Made by a program: the position numbers and the translations under genes
Assembly (NCBI GenBank): GCA_016873115.1
Contig: VGYB01000022.1
Coordinates: 1 to 34,441, forward strand
Source of the DNA: Planctomycetota bacterium
GTDB lineage: Bacteria > Planctomycetota > Phycisphaerae > Phycisphaerales > SM1A02
Length of the DNA stretch: 34,441 bases
Reading direction: 5' to 3'
Part shown: in pieces, positions 16,009-23,239 of the stretch
Layout: each line of letters opens with the position of its first letter
Numbering within the stretch: position 1 is the stretch's first letter
Notes under the pieces: generated by a model
What the model was told of the DNA's origin: nothing
Database searches by the model: none
Seen by the model: the letters and a program-made list of their open reading frames with translations, nothing else

Positions 16009-16120
16009 TTGAGTCGCGGCCCCCAGGCCGCGAAGGTTGAGTCGCGGCCCAATGGCCGCGAAGGTTGCGTCGCGGCCCAAAGGCCGCGAAGGTTGAGTCG
16101 CGGCCCAAAGGCCGCGAAGG
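16009..16120. repeat. Four tandem 28-bp units, each a perfect 8-bp hairpin
   Basis: Units lie at 16009-16036, 16037-16064, 16065-16092 and 16093-16120. Each contains TCGCGGCC and GGCCGCGA around a 4-base loop, then AGG. The loops are CCCA, CAAT, CAAA and CAAA, so arms are constant while loops vary. The outer bases TTGA are TTGC in unit 3. The array begins right after the greA stop and ends 13 bp before the stop of the opposing gene. A convergent-gene terminator or REP-like element is likely. There are no unique spacers as in CRISPR, and no long T-run. Confidence 0.9.
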
Positions 16121-16133
16121 TTGCACGACGACC

Positions 16134-17807
16134 TCAGGGAGTGCCGCGATCGAGGACGAGTCGCCGCCCGGGCGCGGTCGTCGCGACCTGCTCGAAGCCG
16201 TCGGGCCAACGCACGGTGACCTTCACCGGGCCCTTGCCGGGCAACCCCACATGGGCCTCGGGAGAAAAGGTCGATTGGAACGGCCCGCCGCCAGCGAGCC
16301 AGCGACGCTGCGAAAGCCCATCCTGCTCGACCGTGATCATGGCCCCGACCGCACGATGGTTGCGCGATCCCCCACGCGTGTCGCGCAGACTCACCACCAG
16401 CCAGTCCGCGGTTCCATCATGATCGTTGCGCAGGACGCGGAGCGGACCGTTGAGCTCGCCGATCACCGCATCGAGGTCGCCGTCACCATCCAAATCGCCG
16501 AACACCGCCGTGCGATCGCGATGCGGCGAAACCAGCCACGCGGCATCGCTGCGCAGCGGCGAGAACCGGCTCCCCTTGCGCTCGAGCACAAGCCTCGGTT
16601 GCGCGTAGTCGCTGTCGAAGGTGGCCTTGGTCGCGTTGGGATAGACATGGCCGTTGACGGTGAACAGATCCTCGTCCCCGTCGTGATCGAGGTCGGCAAA
16701 GATCGACGCCCAGCCACAGAGCGAGCGCGATGGTGCACCGGTCCCGTACTGGCTCGAGCGGTCATCCCAGAAGCCGTCGGAACGATTCAGGAAGAGCGTG
16801 TTCGTATCGCTCGAGAAGACCGTGGTGTGCAGGTCGGGCCGGCCGTTGCCATCGACATCGCCGAGGGCGACCCCCATGGTCGCCTGCTCGATGCCCTCGA
16901 GGTTCGTGTTGCACCCCAGACGCCGAGCCCGCTCGGTGAACCGAAAGCCGCCCTCGTTCACGAGCAGGTGATTCCCGCTGGAGTCATTGCCCACGAAGAG
17001 ATCGACGAGCCCATCGCCGGTGAAGTCGCACGCGACCACATTGAGGCCGAACCCAGGGGCCACCCCACCGACACCGCACGCGTCGGTCACCTCGGTGAAA
17101 CGGTCGCCATCATTGCGCAGGACCACATCGCGCATCGGCACGAGGCCCTTCGGACCATTGATGACCGGCTGTCCCTTGAACATCGCCGGCAAGAGCGGCT
17201 TGGTGGGGTCATAGTCGACATAGCGAGCGACATAGAGGTCCAGATCGGAGTCGCCATCGAGGTCCGCCAACGCGCACCCCGTGCTCCAGCCACCGGGTCC
17301 CGCGGCACCCCAAGCGTCGGTGGCATCGACGAAGCGGCCATCGCCACGATTGAGCCAGAGCGCGTTGCGGCCGAAGCCAGCGATGAAGAGATCATCGCGA
17401 CGGTCGCCATCGACATCACCGGCCGCAACGCCGAACGACCAGCCGCGGTGCGTGATGCCGCTCGCTTCGGTGATGTCGGTGAAGCGCCATCCACCGTCGT
17501 TGCGCCAGAGCCGGGCGCCGGGCCCCTTCGCGGGATCGGCGAGCGTGGCCCCGTTGGGCATGAAGAGGTCGAGGTCGCCGTCGTCATCAACATCGATGAG
17601 CGCCAGCCCCCCGCCCTTCACCTCGAGGATCTGCGAACTGGGCTGCGTCCCGCTGGTCATGATGGCCTGGATGCCCGACGAGGCCGTGATGTCGGTGAAA
17701 GAGATCGGCTTGGTGGGCGGTGTTGGCGCGGGTGACTGGATGGCGTGGGCCGGGCACAGCACGCTGCCCGCCACGATCATTCGGGCCGTCAGCGCCTGCG
17801 CCTTCAT
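16134..17807 (-). CDS. Exported FG-GAP beta-propeller protein with C-terminal ASPIC/UnbV domain (CRTAC1 family)
   Basis: The 557-residue protein begins with a Sec signal peptide (likely cleavage after AHA at residue 22). At least seven calcium-binding FG-GAP/VCBS blades follow, for example DVDDDGDLDLF, DVDGDRRDDLF, DLDGDSDLDLY, DFTGDGLVDLF, DVDGNGRPDLHT and DLDHDGDEDLF. Residues about 466-557 are an ASPIC/UnbV domain (NHRAVGAMITVEQDGLSQRR, then VTVRWPDGFEQVATT). The family's biochemical role is not established; propellers of this type usually act as binding scaffolds at the cell surface. ATG 17807 overlaps the stop of the TPR lipoprotein gene by four bases (ATGA), so the two are made together. 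Confidence 0.88.
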   Translation of the reverse strand: MKAQALTARMIVAGSVLCPAHAIQSPAPTPPTKPISFTDITASSGIQAIMTSGTQPSSQILEVKGGGLALIDVDDDGDLDLFMPNGATLADPAKGPGARLWRNDGGWRFTDITEASGITHRGWSFGVAAGDVDGDRRDDLFIAGFGRNALWLNRGDGRFVDATDAWGAAGPGGWSTGCALADLDGDSDLDLYVARYVDYDPTKPLLPAMFKGQPVINGPKGLVPMRDVVLRNDGDRFTEVTDACGVGGVAPGFGLNVVACDFTGDGLVDLFVGNDSSGNHLLVNEGGFRFTERARRLGCNTNLEGIEQATMGVALGDVDGNGRPDLHTTVFSSDTNTLFLNRSDGFWDDRSSQYGTGAPSRSLCGWASIFADLDHDGDEDLFTVNGHVYPNATKATFDSDYAQPRLVLERKGSRFSPLRSDAAWLVSPHRDRTAVFGDLDGDGDLDAVIGELNGPLRVLRNDHDGTADWLVVSLRDTRGGSRNHRAVGAMITVEQDGLSQRRWLAGGGPFQSTFSPEAHVGLPGKGPVKVTVRWPDGFEQVATTAPGRRLVLDRGTP

Positions 17808-18745
17808 GGCTGCGCTCCCTTGGGTGGATCCATGACGCGCCCCATGCGTTCGCGTGCGTTGAGTTCCTCCACGCGCGCGCGGTCGGCCGCCCCGGCATCG
17901 CCAAGACGGTCATAGCAGCGCGCAACCTTGGCCCAGACCTCGTAATGGTCAGGCCACGCTCGCAAGGCTCGCCGATAGAGATCGACCGCGTCCTGCACAC
18001 GGTCCGCACGCAGCGCGAGATCACCCTGACGGGCGAGGATCTTGCCGCGATCGCGGCTGCGCGAGTCCTCCATGCGCTCCGCTTCGGGCAGATACGCCAT
18101 CGCACGCTCAAGTGCGGCCCCCGCGGCGTCGATCTGGTCCTCGTCGATCTCGACCAAGGCAAGGCCGTACCAGGAGTCGCCCGCCGTCGGCACCGTCGCC
18201 ACATGAGAGGCGAATGCACCGCGTGCACCATCGAGATCACCGGCGTAGTAGCGCGCCCAGCCAAGGAAGTGCGACACATGGACATGCTCAGGGAACTGCT
18301 GCGCTCGCAGCGCGGCCTCGATCGCCCCTGCACCCGCCAGGGCCTGCTCGAAGTATGGCACCGCATCGCTGTAGCGCTTCTGCTTGTGCAGGCTCAGGCC
18401 GAGCACGAAGGCCGCACGCGGCTGGTCGGGGTACGCCGACACCAACGCGCGCGCCACGGGCTCGGCCTGTTCGGGATGATTCCGACCGATGAGCTGCAGC
18501 GCCACCCGTGCCTGATCATCGCCCGGAGGCGGTGGTTGCACATCGGCATTCGCGCGATTGAGGGCCTCGACGACCTCCGGCGGAAGTTCTGGCTGTGCGA
18601 TCTTGACCGCTGCGGCTGCCGGATCCCCCGCCTCTGATCCTGAACCGGGCTCGGACCCGGAACGGGGCGGCCGACCCCCGGGGTCACCCGCTGGATCGGA
18701 GCAGCCAGCGATCATGATGACCAGGGCGGTGGGCAGAGCGCGCAT
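17804..18745 (-). CDS. TPR-repeat lipoprotein
   Basis: The 313-residue protein has a short lipoprotein signal (MRALPTALVIMIAGC, Cys15). A Ser/Gly/Pro-rich linker of about 45 residues follows, then TPR-like helical pairs from about 85 to 300: AYPDQPRAAFVLGLSLHKQK, RYSDAVPYFEQALAGAGAIE, FLGWARYYAGDLDGARGAFA and GDLALRADRVQDAVDLYRRA. These pack as a scaffold for protein contacts on the periplasmic face. It is co-translated with the CRTAC1 protein downstream, its probable partner. Upstream, TAGGAT lies 6 bases before the ATG and overlaps an 8-bp hairpin. Confidence 0.82.
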   Translation of the reverse strand: MRALPTALVIMIAGCSDPAGDPGGRPPRSGSEPGSGSEAGDPAAAAVKIAQPELPPEVVEALNRANADVQPPPPGDDQARVALQLIGRNHPEQAEPVARALVSAYPDQPRAAFVLGLSLHKQKRYSDAVPYFEQALAGAGAIEAALRAQQFPEHVHVSHFLGWARYYAGDLDGARGAFASHVATVPTAGDSWYGLALVEIDEDQIDAAGAALERAMAYLPEAERMEDSRSRDRGKILARQGDLALRADRVQDAVDLYRRALRAWPDHYEVWAKVARCYDRLGDAGAADRARVEELNARERMGRVMDPPKGAQP

Positions 18746-18751
18746 GGACTC

Positions 18752-18776
18752 ATCCTACGGAGCAGAAATCCGTAGG
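18752..18776 (-). promoter_or_regulatory. Hairpin overlapping the -10 box or ribosome site of the TPR lipoprotein gene
   Basis: On the minus strand CCTACGGA / TCCGTAGG (18769-18776 and 18754-18761) form a perfect 8-bp inverted repeat with a 7-base loop. TAGGAT (18752-18757), 6 bases before ATG 18745, overlaps its end. If TAGGAT is a -10 box the mRNA is leaderless and the repeat may be an operator. If a leader exists, the hairpin would hide the AGGAT ribosome site. Confidence 0.45.
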
Positions 18777-18877
18777 GTCGACCCGGTTTTTTTGTCCTGA
18801 GACTCCCGTTGCGCTTGCTCCAACGCCTCACCCGTTGAATACTTACGCGGGTTCCCATGACGTCCTTTCATGTGTTA

Positions 18878-18906
18878 TTGAAATGTTTGGTTTGGGGATC
18901 TACATT
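18878..18906 (+). promoter_or_regulatory. Sigma-70-type promoter for the dockerin-tailed gene pair
   Basis: TTGAAA (18878-18883), exactly 17 bases, then TACATT (18901-18906), in a locally AT-rich stretch that stands out in this GC-rich window. Transcription would start near 18913, giving a leader of about 63 bases with AGAGAGG 8 bases before ATG 18976. Confidence 0.65.
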
Positions 18907-18975
18907 GTCAGCGTCCGATCCTGTTGTCCCTGCCGTACTCCGAGCAAGGTTCAGGTCCACAGAGAGGTTCGATCG

Positions 18976-20625
18976 ATGCCACGCATGATGCTTCCCACGG
19001 CCACGCTCCTCCTGGTGGTGCCACTCGCGACTGCCCGGGCCATCGACATCCAGCCCAAGGCTGGCGCCCCGCTCGCTGGACTGACTACTGCCCAGTTGGA
19101 GCTCTTCTGGGCCGGGCACGAGGCGTACTCGACGCCGATCACGGTCGCGGGCGGTCTTGGCCCAATCATGAACAAGAGCAACTGCATCAGTTGCCACACC
19201 AATCCGATCGGCGGCTGGGGCAGCATCGCCGTCAATCACTACGGGATCGAGAAGAAGGGCGAGTTCATGCTGCTCCCGGGTGAGACGCAGTCGCTGCTGC
19301 AGACGCTGGCCGTCTCGCCGCTCTGCGCCGAGGTCGTTCCCGAAGACGCCACTGTGTTCATCCAGCGCATCACGAACTCTTCGTTGGCCTTCGGCCTGAT
19401 CGAGGCGATTCCTGATGCGTCGATCGCAGCGAATGCCGACGCGACCGACGCCAACGCCGACGGCATTTCCGGTCGAGTGCACTGGGTCAACCTGCTCGAG
19501 GATCCCACGGGACCGCTTCGCGCCGGTCGGTTCGGCTGGAAGGCCCAGGTCGCGAGCACGCTGAGTTTCTCGGGCGATGCTGCGCGCAATGAGATGGGCC
19601 TGACGAACGCCCTCGTCCCCGGCGAGAACGCACCGAACGGCAATGCGTCGATTCTCACGGAGTGCGATTCCGTTGCGGACCCCGAAGACGCCCCCGACTC
19701 CGAGGGCTTCCGCTTCATCGACCGCGTGACGCATTTCCAGCGCTACTTGGCCCAACCGCCGCAGACGCCCAAGAGCGGCATGACCGGAGAAGCGGTGTTC
19801 AACGCGATCGGCTGCAACGCGTGCCACATTCGCGACTGGACGACCTCGAACTCACCCTCGCTCGAGGACGCGATCCGCAACAAGGCGATCAAGCCGTACA
19901 GCGACTTCCTGCTCCACAACATGGGTGGCTTGGGCGACGGCGTCCAACAGGGTGACGCCGACGAGAGCGAAATGCGCACCCCGGTCTTGTGGAACCTGCG
20001 CACGCGCGACCCGATGCTTCACCATGGTGCCGCGGCTGGCGGCACCTTCGCGACGCGGGTGACCAAGGCCATTGAACTCCACGGTCCGTTCGGCGAGGGC
20101 GCTGCTAGTGCTGCGGCCTTCATGGCACTGGGGGGAACCCAGAAGGCCCAGCTGATCGCCTTCCTGGGCTCACTCGGCAAGCTCGAGTTCGATCTTGATC
20201 CCGACAACCAGGTCGATGCGTTCGACTTCACGCTGTTCCAGCCCTGCTTCGCGAACGGAGCGGCATCACCCGATACCAACTGCGGCGTGGCCGACTTCAA
20301 CCAGGACGGTCTCATCAACATGGTCGATGCCGACGCGTTCATGCAGGCCTACGAAGGTGCTGAGGGCACCGGCGACTGCGACCGGGACGGCCAGATCGAC
20401 CTGATGGAGATCCTCCTGGGGGCACCCGATGCCGACAGTGACTTCATCCCAGACGATTGTGTAGGCTGCCAAGCCGACTTCAACGGCGACGGCCATCGCG
20501 ACGGCGTCGATCTCGGGATCCTGCTCGCCGGTTGGGGAACGGCGGCGGCCGATGCGAACGGCGATGGCGTGACCGACGGGGTCGACCTCGGCATCCTGCT
20601 TGCCGGCTGGGGCACCTGCGGCTGA
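18976..20625 (+). CDS. Di-haem oxidoreductase (DHOR, putative peroxidase) with C-terminal dockerin-like repeats
   Basis: The protein has 549 residues and starts with a Sec signal (MMLPTATLLLVVPLATARA). It has two c-type haem sites, CISCH near 70-74 and CNACH near 280-284, in the DHOR setting WAGHEAYSTPITVAGGLGPI and MRTPVLWNLRTRDPMLHHG. This family (once DUF1111) is related to MauG/CcpA-type di-haem peroxidases. From about 405 on are EF-hand/dockerin-like segments. The last 50 residues hold two copies of a D-x-N-G-D-G-x-x-D-G-x-D-L-G-I-L-L-A-G-W-G unit, ending WGTCG. That tail recurs in the next gene. ATG 18976 was chosen over the open frame back to 18835, which crosses the promoter and has no signal peptide. 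The substrate is unknown. Confidence 0.88.
   Translation: MPRMMLPTATLLLVVPLATARAIDIQPKAGAPLAGLTTAQLELFWAGHEAYSTPITVAGGLGPIMNKSNCISCHTNPIGGWGSIAVNHYGIEKKGEFMLLPGETQSLLQTLAVSPLCAEVVPEDATVFIQRITNSSLAFGLIEAIPDASIAANADATDANADGISGRVHWVNLLEDPTGPLRAGRFGWKAQVASTLSFSGDAARNEMGLTNALVPGENAPNGNASILTECDSVADPEDAPDSEGFRFIDRVTHFQRYLAQPPQTPKSGMTGEAVFNAIGCNACHIRDWTTSNSPSLEDAIRNKAIKPYSDFLLHNMGGLGDGVQQGDADESEMRTPVLWNLRTRDPMLHHGAAAGGTFATRVTKAIELHGPFGEGAASAAAFMALGGTQKAQLIAFLGSLGKLEFDLDPDNQVDAFDFTLFQPCFANGAASPDTNCGVADFNQDGLINMVDADAFMQAYEGAEGTGDCDRDGQIDLMEILLGAPDADSDFIPDDCVGCQADFNGDGHRDGVDLGILLAGWGTAAADANGDGVTDGVDLGILLAGWGTCG
20476..20622 (+). repeat. Two dockerin-like tail repeats in the DHOR gene
   Basis: Two tandem coding units (DFNGDGHRDGVDLGILLAGW and DANGDGVTDGVDLGILLAGW) are joined by GTAAA and end with GTCG. 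Calcium-ligand Asp/Asn spacing (D-x-N-x-D-G-x-x-D) is kept in both. The same design ends the neighbouring FG-GAP protein. Confidence 0.85.
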
Positions 20626-20689
20626 GTTCACCGATCCGCTCAGGCTTCACCAGACACGACGGTTCACTACACTGCACCAGGAAAACATC

Positions 20690-23176
20690 ATGAAGACCCG
20701 CAGTGTCATCCTCGCCGCTCTCGTGACCGCTTCGGCGAACGCACAGTGGGCGACCTTTCAGAAGCAGACCTCGACCCGCATGGTCGCGAGTGCTTCGCTC
20801 ATCGTGAACACGAACCTGGAGCACGATTTCGCGGTCGGCGACTTCGATCGGGACGGCGACCTTGACCTGGTGTGCATGCGCAAGTTCCCCGGCTCGGTGC
20901 AGGGCGGCTTCCGCGACATCCTGTTCATGAACGAGAGCGGTGTGCTCGTGGACCGAACCGTCGAGTTCGGCTCGGCCGCGGACGCTGTCGGTTCGCAGGG
21001 CATGCTCGATCCCACCAACGACCGCGATGTCGAGGCATTCGATGTTGACAACGACAACTGGCTCGACCTGATCACCGTGACCACCATGAGCGATCATGTC
21101 AGCACGATGCTCGGCCAACCCCGCGTCTACCGGAATCTGGGCAACAATGCGCAGGGCCAGTGGCTGGGCTTCCGCTTCGAAGACAACCGCATTCCCACCC
21201 TGTTCAGCAAGACCGGCGTGGCGGCGAACCCGCGCGCCTGCGACGCCGCGGTGGCCGACTACACCGGCGACGGCTATGTCGACATCTACTTCGTCGACTA
21301 CGACACGCCCGAAACCGCAGGCCAAACGATCTGCTACGACCTGAACTCCGACGGCGACACCTCGGACTCGGGCGAGTGCCAGCAGTCCCCTTCCGAAGAC
21401 TCCGCGAAGGACTACGACAACAAGTTGCTCATCAATCAGGGAGCCTCGAATCCCGGCTACTTCACCGACTCCTTGACCACGCGGATGACCGCGTCGCAGC
21501 TCGCCAGTGAGTTCGGCAACATGTGCGAGCCCGGCGACATCAATCTGGACGGGCGCATGGATGTGGTCCGCGTGAATACGCTGACCTCGGGCCAGGATGT
21601 CGCGATCTTCTACCCCAACGCGACCGGCACGGCCTGGACCAAGGACATCGTCTACCCAGGCCTCGCCCCGTACGGTCTGGGCGTGAATGACCTCAACGGC
21701 GATGGCAAGCTTGACTTCATCGTGGCCGACGACGGCCAGGACCGCTACTGCCTGAACTCGGGCAACGGCACCGATGGCCTGGCCAACTTCGTCACCTATG
21801 TGATCTCGGGCAGCCCCTCGGAATTCGGCAACTCCATCGCGATTGCCGACCTCAACAACGACGGACGCAAGGACGTGATCGTGACGGATGTCGACAGCGA
21901 CCTTGGTCCCTTCTGCCCGAGCAGCGGCCGAACGACCAAGTTCTACCGGAACACAGGTTCCGACGGCGCACTGCTCGTCAACGAAGCGAGCACCGTGCCG
22001 TCCACCGAGCAAACCGGTTGGACGGATGCTGCGCTCTTTGACATCAATGGTGACGGCTGGCGCGACATCGTGTCGGGTACCTGCGGCGGGATCAACGTCT
22101 ACATGAACACGCCCCCGATCAACATGAGCTGGTCGATCGTGGGTGACGTACCGTCGACCGTGCCCCCGGGTCAAGCAACCGTGCTGACGGCCAACGCATC
22201 GATCCTGGGCGGTGGATCCATCGTGTCGGGCAGTGCGAAACTGTTCAAGCGCATCAACAACGGCGCGTGGTCGGAGTCAGCACTGACGCCGGTTTCGTCA
22301 ACGCAGTTCCTCGTGAACCTGCCGGGCCTCGACTGCGGTCAGAGCCTTGATTGGTACATCTCAGCGCAGTTGTCGAACACCGGGACCGCGACCTGGCCCC
22401 TGCCGGCTGGCGGCGCGACGGCGCCGTTCGGGCTCGATCCGGTTTCAGGCACGGAGGTCATCTATTCGACCGAGTTCGAGAACGGCACCGAGGGTTGGAC
22501 GATCGAGAACACCTCGGTCACCTTTGGCGCATGGGAACTCGGTGACCCGATCGGCACGAACAGCGGATCGACGCCCGTTCAGCCTGAGGTCGATTACTCG
22601 TCGACCGGCGTGAACTGCTGGTTCACCGGTCAGGGAGCGGCCGGAGGCACGGCTTCTGCCGGCGACCTCGACGGTGGCCCCACGACACTCGTCTCGCCGA
22701 CCTTCACCAACAGCGGTAACGATGTGACCATCTCGTACGCACGGTGGTTCGCCTGCGTCGAACCCACCGCTTCAGAGGTTGACTCGCTGACCGTCGAGGT
22801 TCGAGTGGATGGAGGCACGTGGCGTAACTTCGAGACCTTCACGTCGAACACGGGCGCCTGGATCCTGCGGTCGGCCAACCTGAGCTCCGCAATGGCCCCG
22901 GGCAACACGCTGCAGATCCGCTTCGTCGCGCGTGACAACCCGAACAACTCCACCACCGAAGCCGCGATCGATTCGGTTCGTATTGAACGTGTGATCTGCA
23001 CGCAGACCCCTGCCTGCGTCGGTGACCTCGATGACAGCGGTGTGGTCGATGGTGCCGACCTTGGCGTACTGCTCGGCCAGTGGGGCACTGCGGCGGCAGC
23101 GGACCTCGATGGCAACGGTCTGGTCGACGGTGCCGACCTGGGCATCATGCTCGGTGCTTGGGGCGCTTGCCCCTGA
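20690..23176 (+). CDS. Secreted acidic FG-GAP/VCBS protein with C-terminal dockerin-like repeats
   Basis: The 828-residue protein has a Sec signal (MKTRSVILAALVTASANA, cleavage after residue 18) and is rich in Asp. FG-GAP blades are clear over the first 500 residues: DFDRDGDLDLV, DVDNDNWLDLI, DYTGDGYVDIY, DINLDGRMDVV, DLNGDGKLDFI, DLNNDGRKDVI and DINGDGWRDIV. Two beta-sandwich-like regions follow: a choice-of-anchor-like strand set, then EFENGTEGWTIENTSVTFGA through the Cys pairs near ARWFACVE, typical of carbohydrate- or anchor-type modules. The last about 50 residues are two dockerin-like units ending WGACP. AGGA lies 7 bases before ATG 20690. It is 64 bp after the DHOR gene and probably in the same transcript. 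Confidence 0.85.
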   Translation: MKTRSVILAALVTASANAQWATFQKQTSTRMVASASLIVNTNLEHDFAVGDFDRDGDLDLVCMRKFPGSVQGGFRDILFMNESGVLVDRTVEFGSAADAVGSQGMLDPTNDRDVEAFDVDNDNWLDLITVTTMSDHVSTMLGQPRVYRNLGNNAQGQWLGFRFEDNRIPTLFSKTGVAANPRACDAAVADYTGDGYVDIYFVDYDTPETAGQTICYDLNSDGDTSDSGECQQSPSEDSAKDYDNKLLINQGASNPGYFTDSLTTRMTASQLASEFGNMCEPGDINLDGRMDVVRVNTLTSGQDVAIFYPNATGTAWTKDIVYPGLAPYGLGVNDLNGDGKLDFIVADDGQDRYCLNSGNGTDGLANFVTYVISGSPSEFGNSIAIADLNNDGRKDVIVTDVDSDLGPFCPSSGRTTKFYRNTGSDGALLVNEASTVPSTEQTGWTDAALFDINGDGWRDIVSGTCGGINVYMNTPPINMSWSIVGDVPSTVPPGQATVLTANASILGGGSIVSGSAKLFKRINNGAWSESALTPVSSTQFLVNLPGLDCGQSLDWYISAQLSNTGTATWPLPAGGATAPFGLDPVSGTEVIYSTEFENGTEGWTIENTSVTFGAWELGDPIGTNSGSTPVQPEVDYSSTGVNCWFTGQGAAGGTASAGDLDGGPTTLVSPTFTNSGNDVTISYARWFACVEPTASEVDSLTVEVRVDGGTWRNFETFTSNTGAWILRSANLSSAMAPGNTLQIRFVARDNPNNSTTEAAIDSVRIERVICTQTPACVGDLDDSGVVDGADLGVLLGQWGTAAAADLDGNGLVDGADLGIMLGAWGACP
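23024..23173 (+). repeat. Two dockerin-like tail repeats in the FG-GAP gene
   Basis: Two coding units (DLDDSGVVDGADLGVLLGQW and DLDGNGLVDGADLGIMLGAW) are separated by GTAAAA and end GACP. They align unit for unit with the tail of the DHOR protein, although the two proteins are otherwise unrelated. Confidence 0.85.
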
Positions 23177-23201
23177 GCCGAACTCAATGGTGATTCCCCA
23201 G

Positions 23202-23229
23202 CGGCCCCGGCCCTGCGCCGGGGCCGTTT
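23202..23229. terminator. Strong terminator hairpin between convergent genes
   Basis: CGGCCCCGGC (23202-23211), loop CCTGC, GCCGGGGCCG (23217-23226), then TTT. The 10-bp GC stem lies between the stop of the secreted FG-GAP gene and the stop of the opposing CRTAC1 gene. It may serve both, though the T-run is short. Confidence 0.7.
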
Positions 23230-23239
23230 CAGAGTGGGG

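Noticed and set aside
16009-16120. CRISPR array
   Set aside because: The units are directly adjacent with no unique spacers, only four copies exist, and no cas genes are present.
16065-17735. 556-codon open frame on the plus strand opposite the CRTAC1 gene
   Set aside because: It is an antisense shadow of GC-rich FG-GAP coding sequence. The minus strand has clear domains and a signal peptide; the plus frame has none.
18773-18793. Terminator from GGGTCGACCC followed by seven T
   Set aside because: The palindrome has no loop and cannot fold into a stable hairpin, and no gene on the plus strand ends there.
18835-18975. Longer start for the DHOR protein
   Set aside because: The extension covers the promoter and leader, and would bury the signal peptide behind 47 residues.
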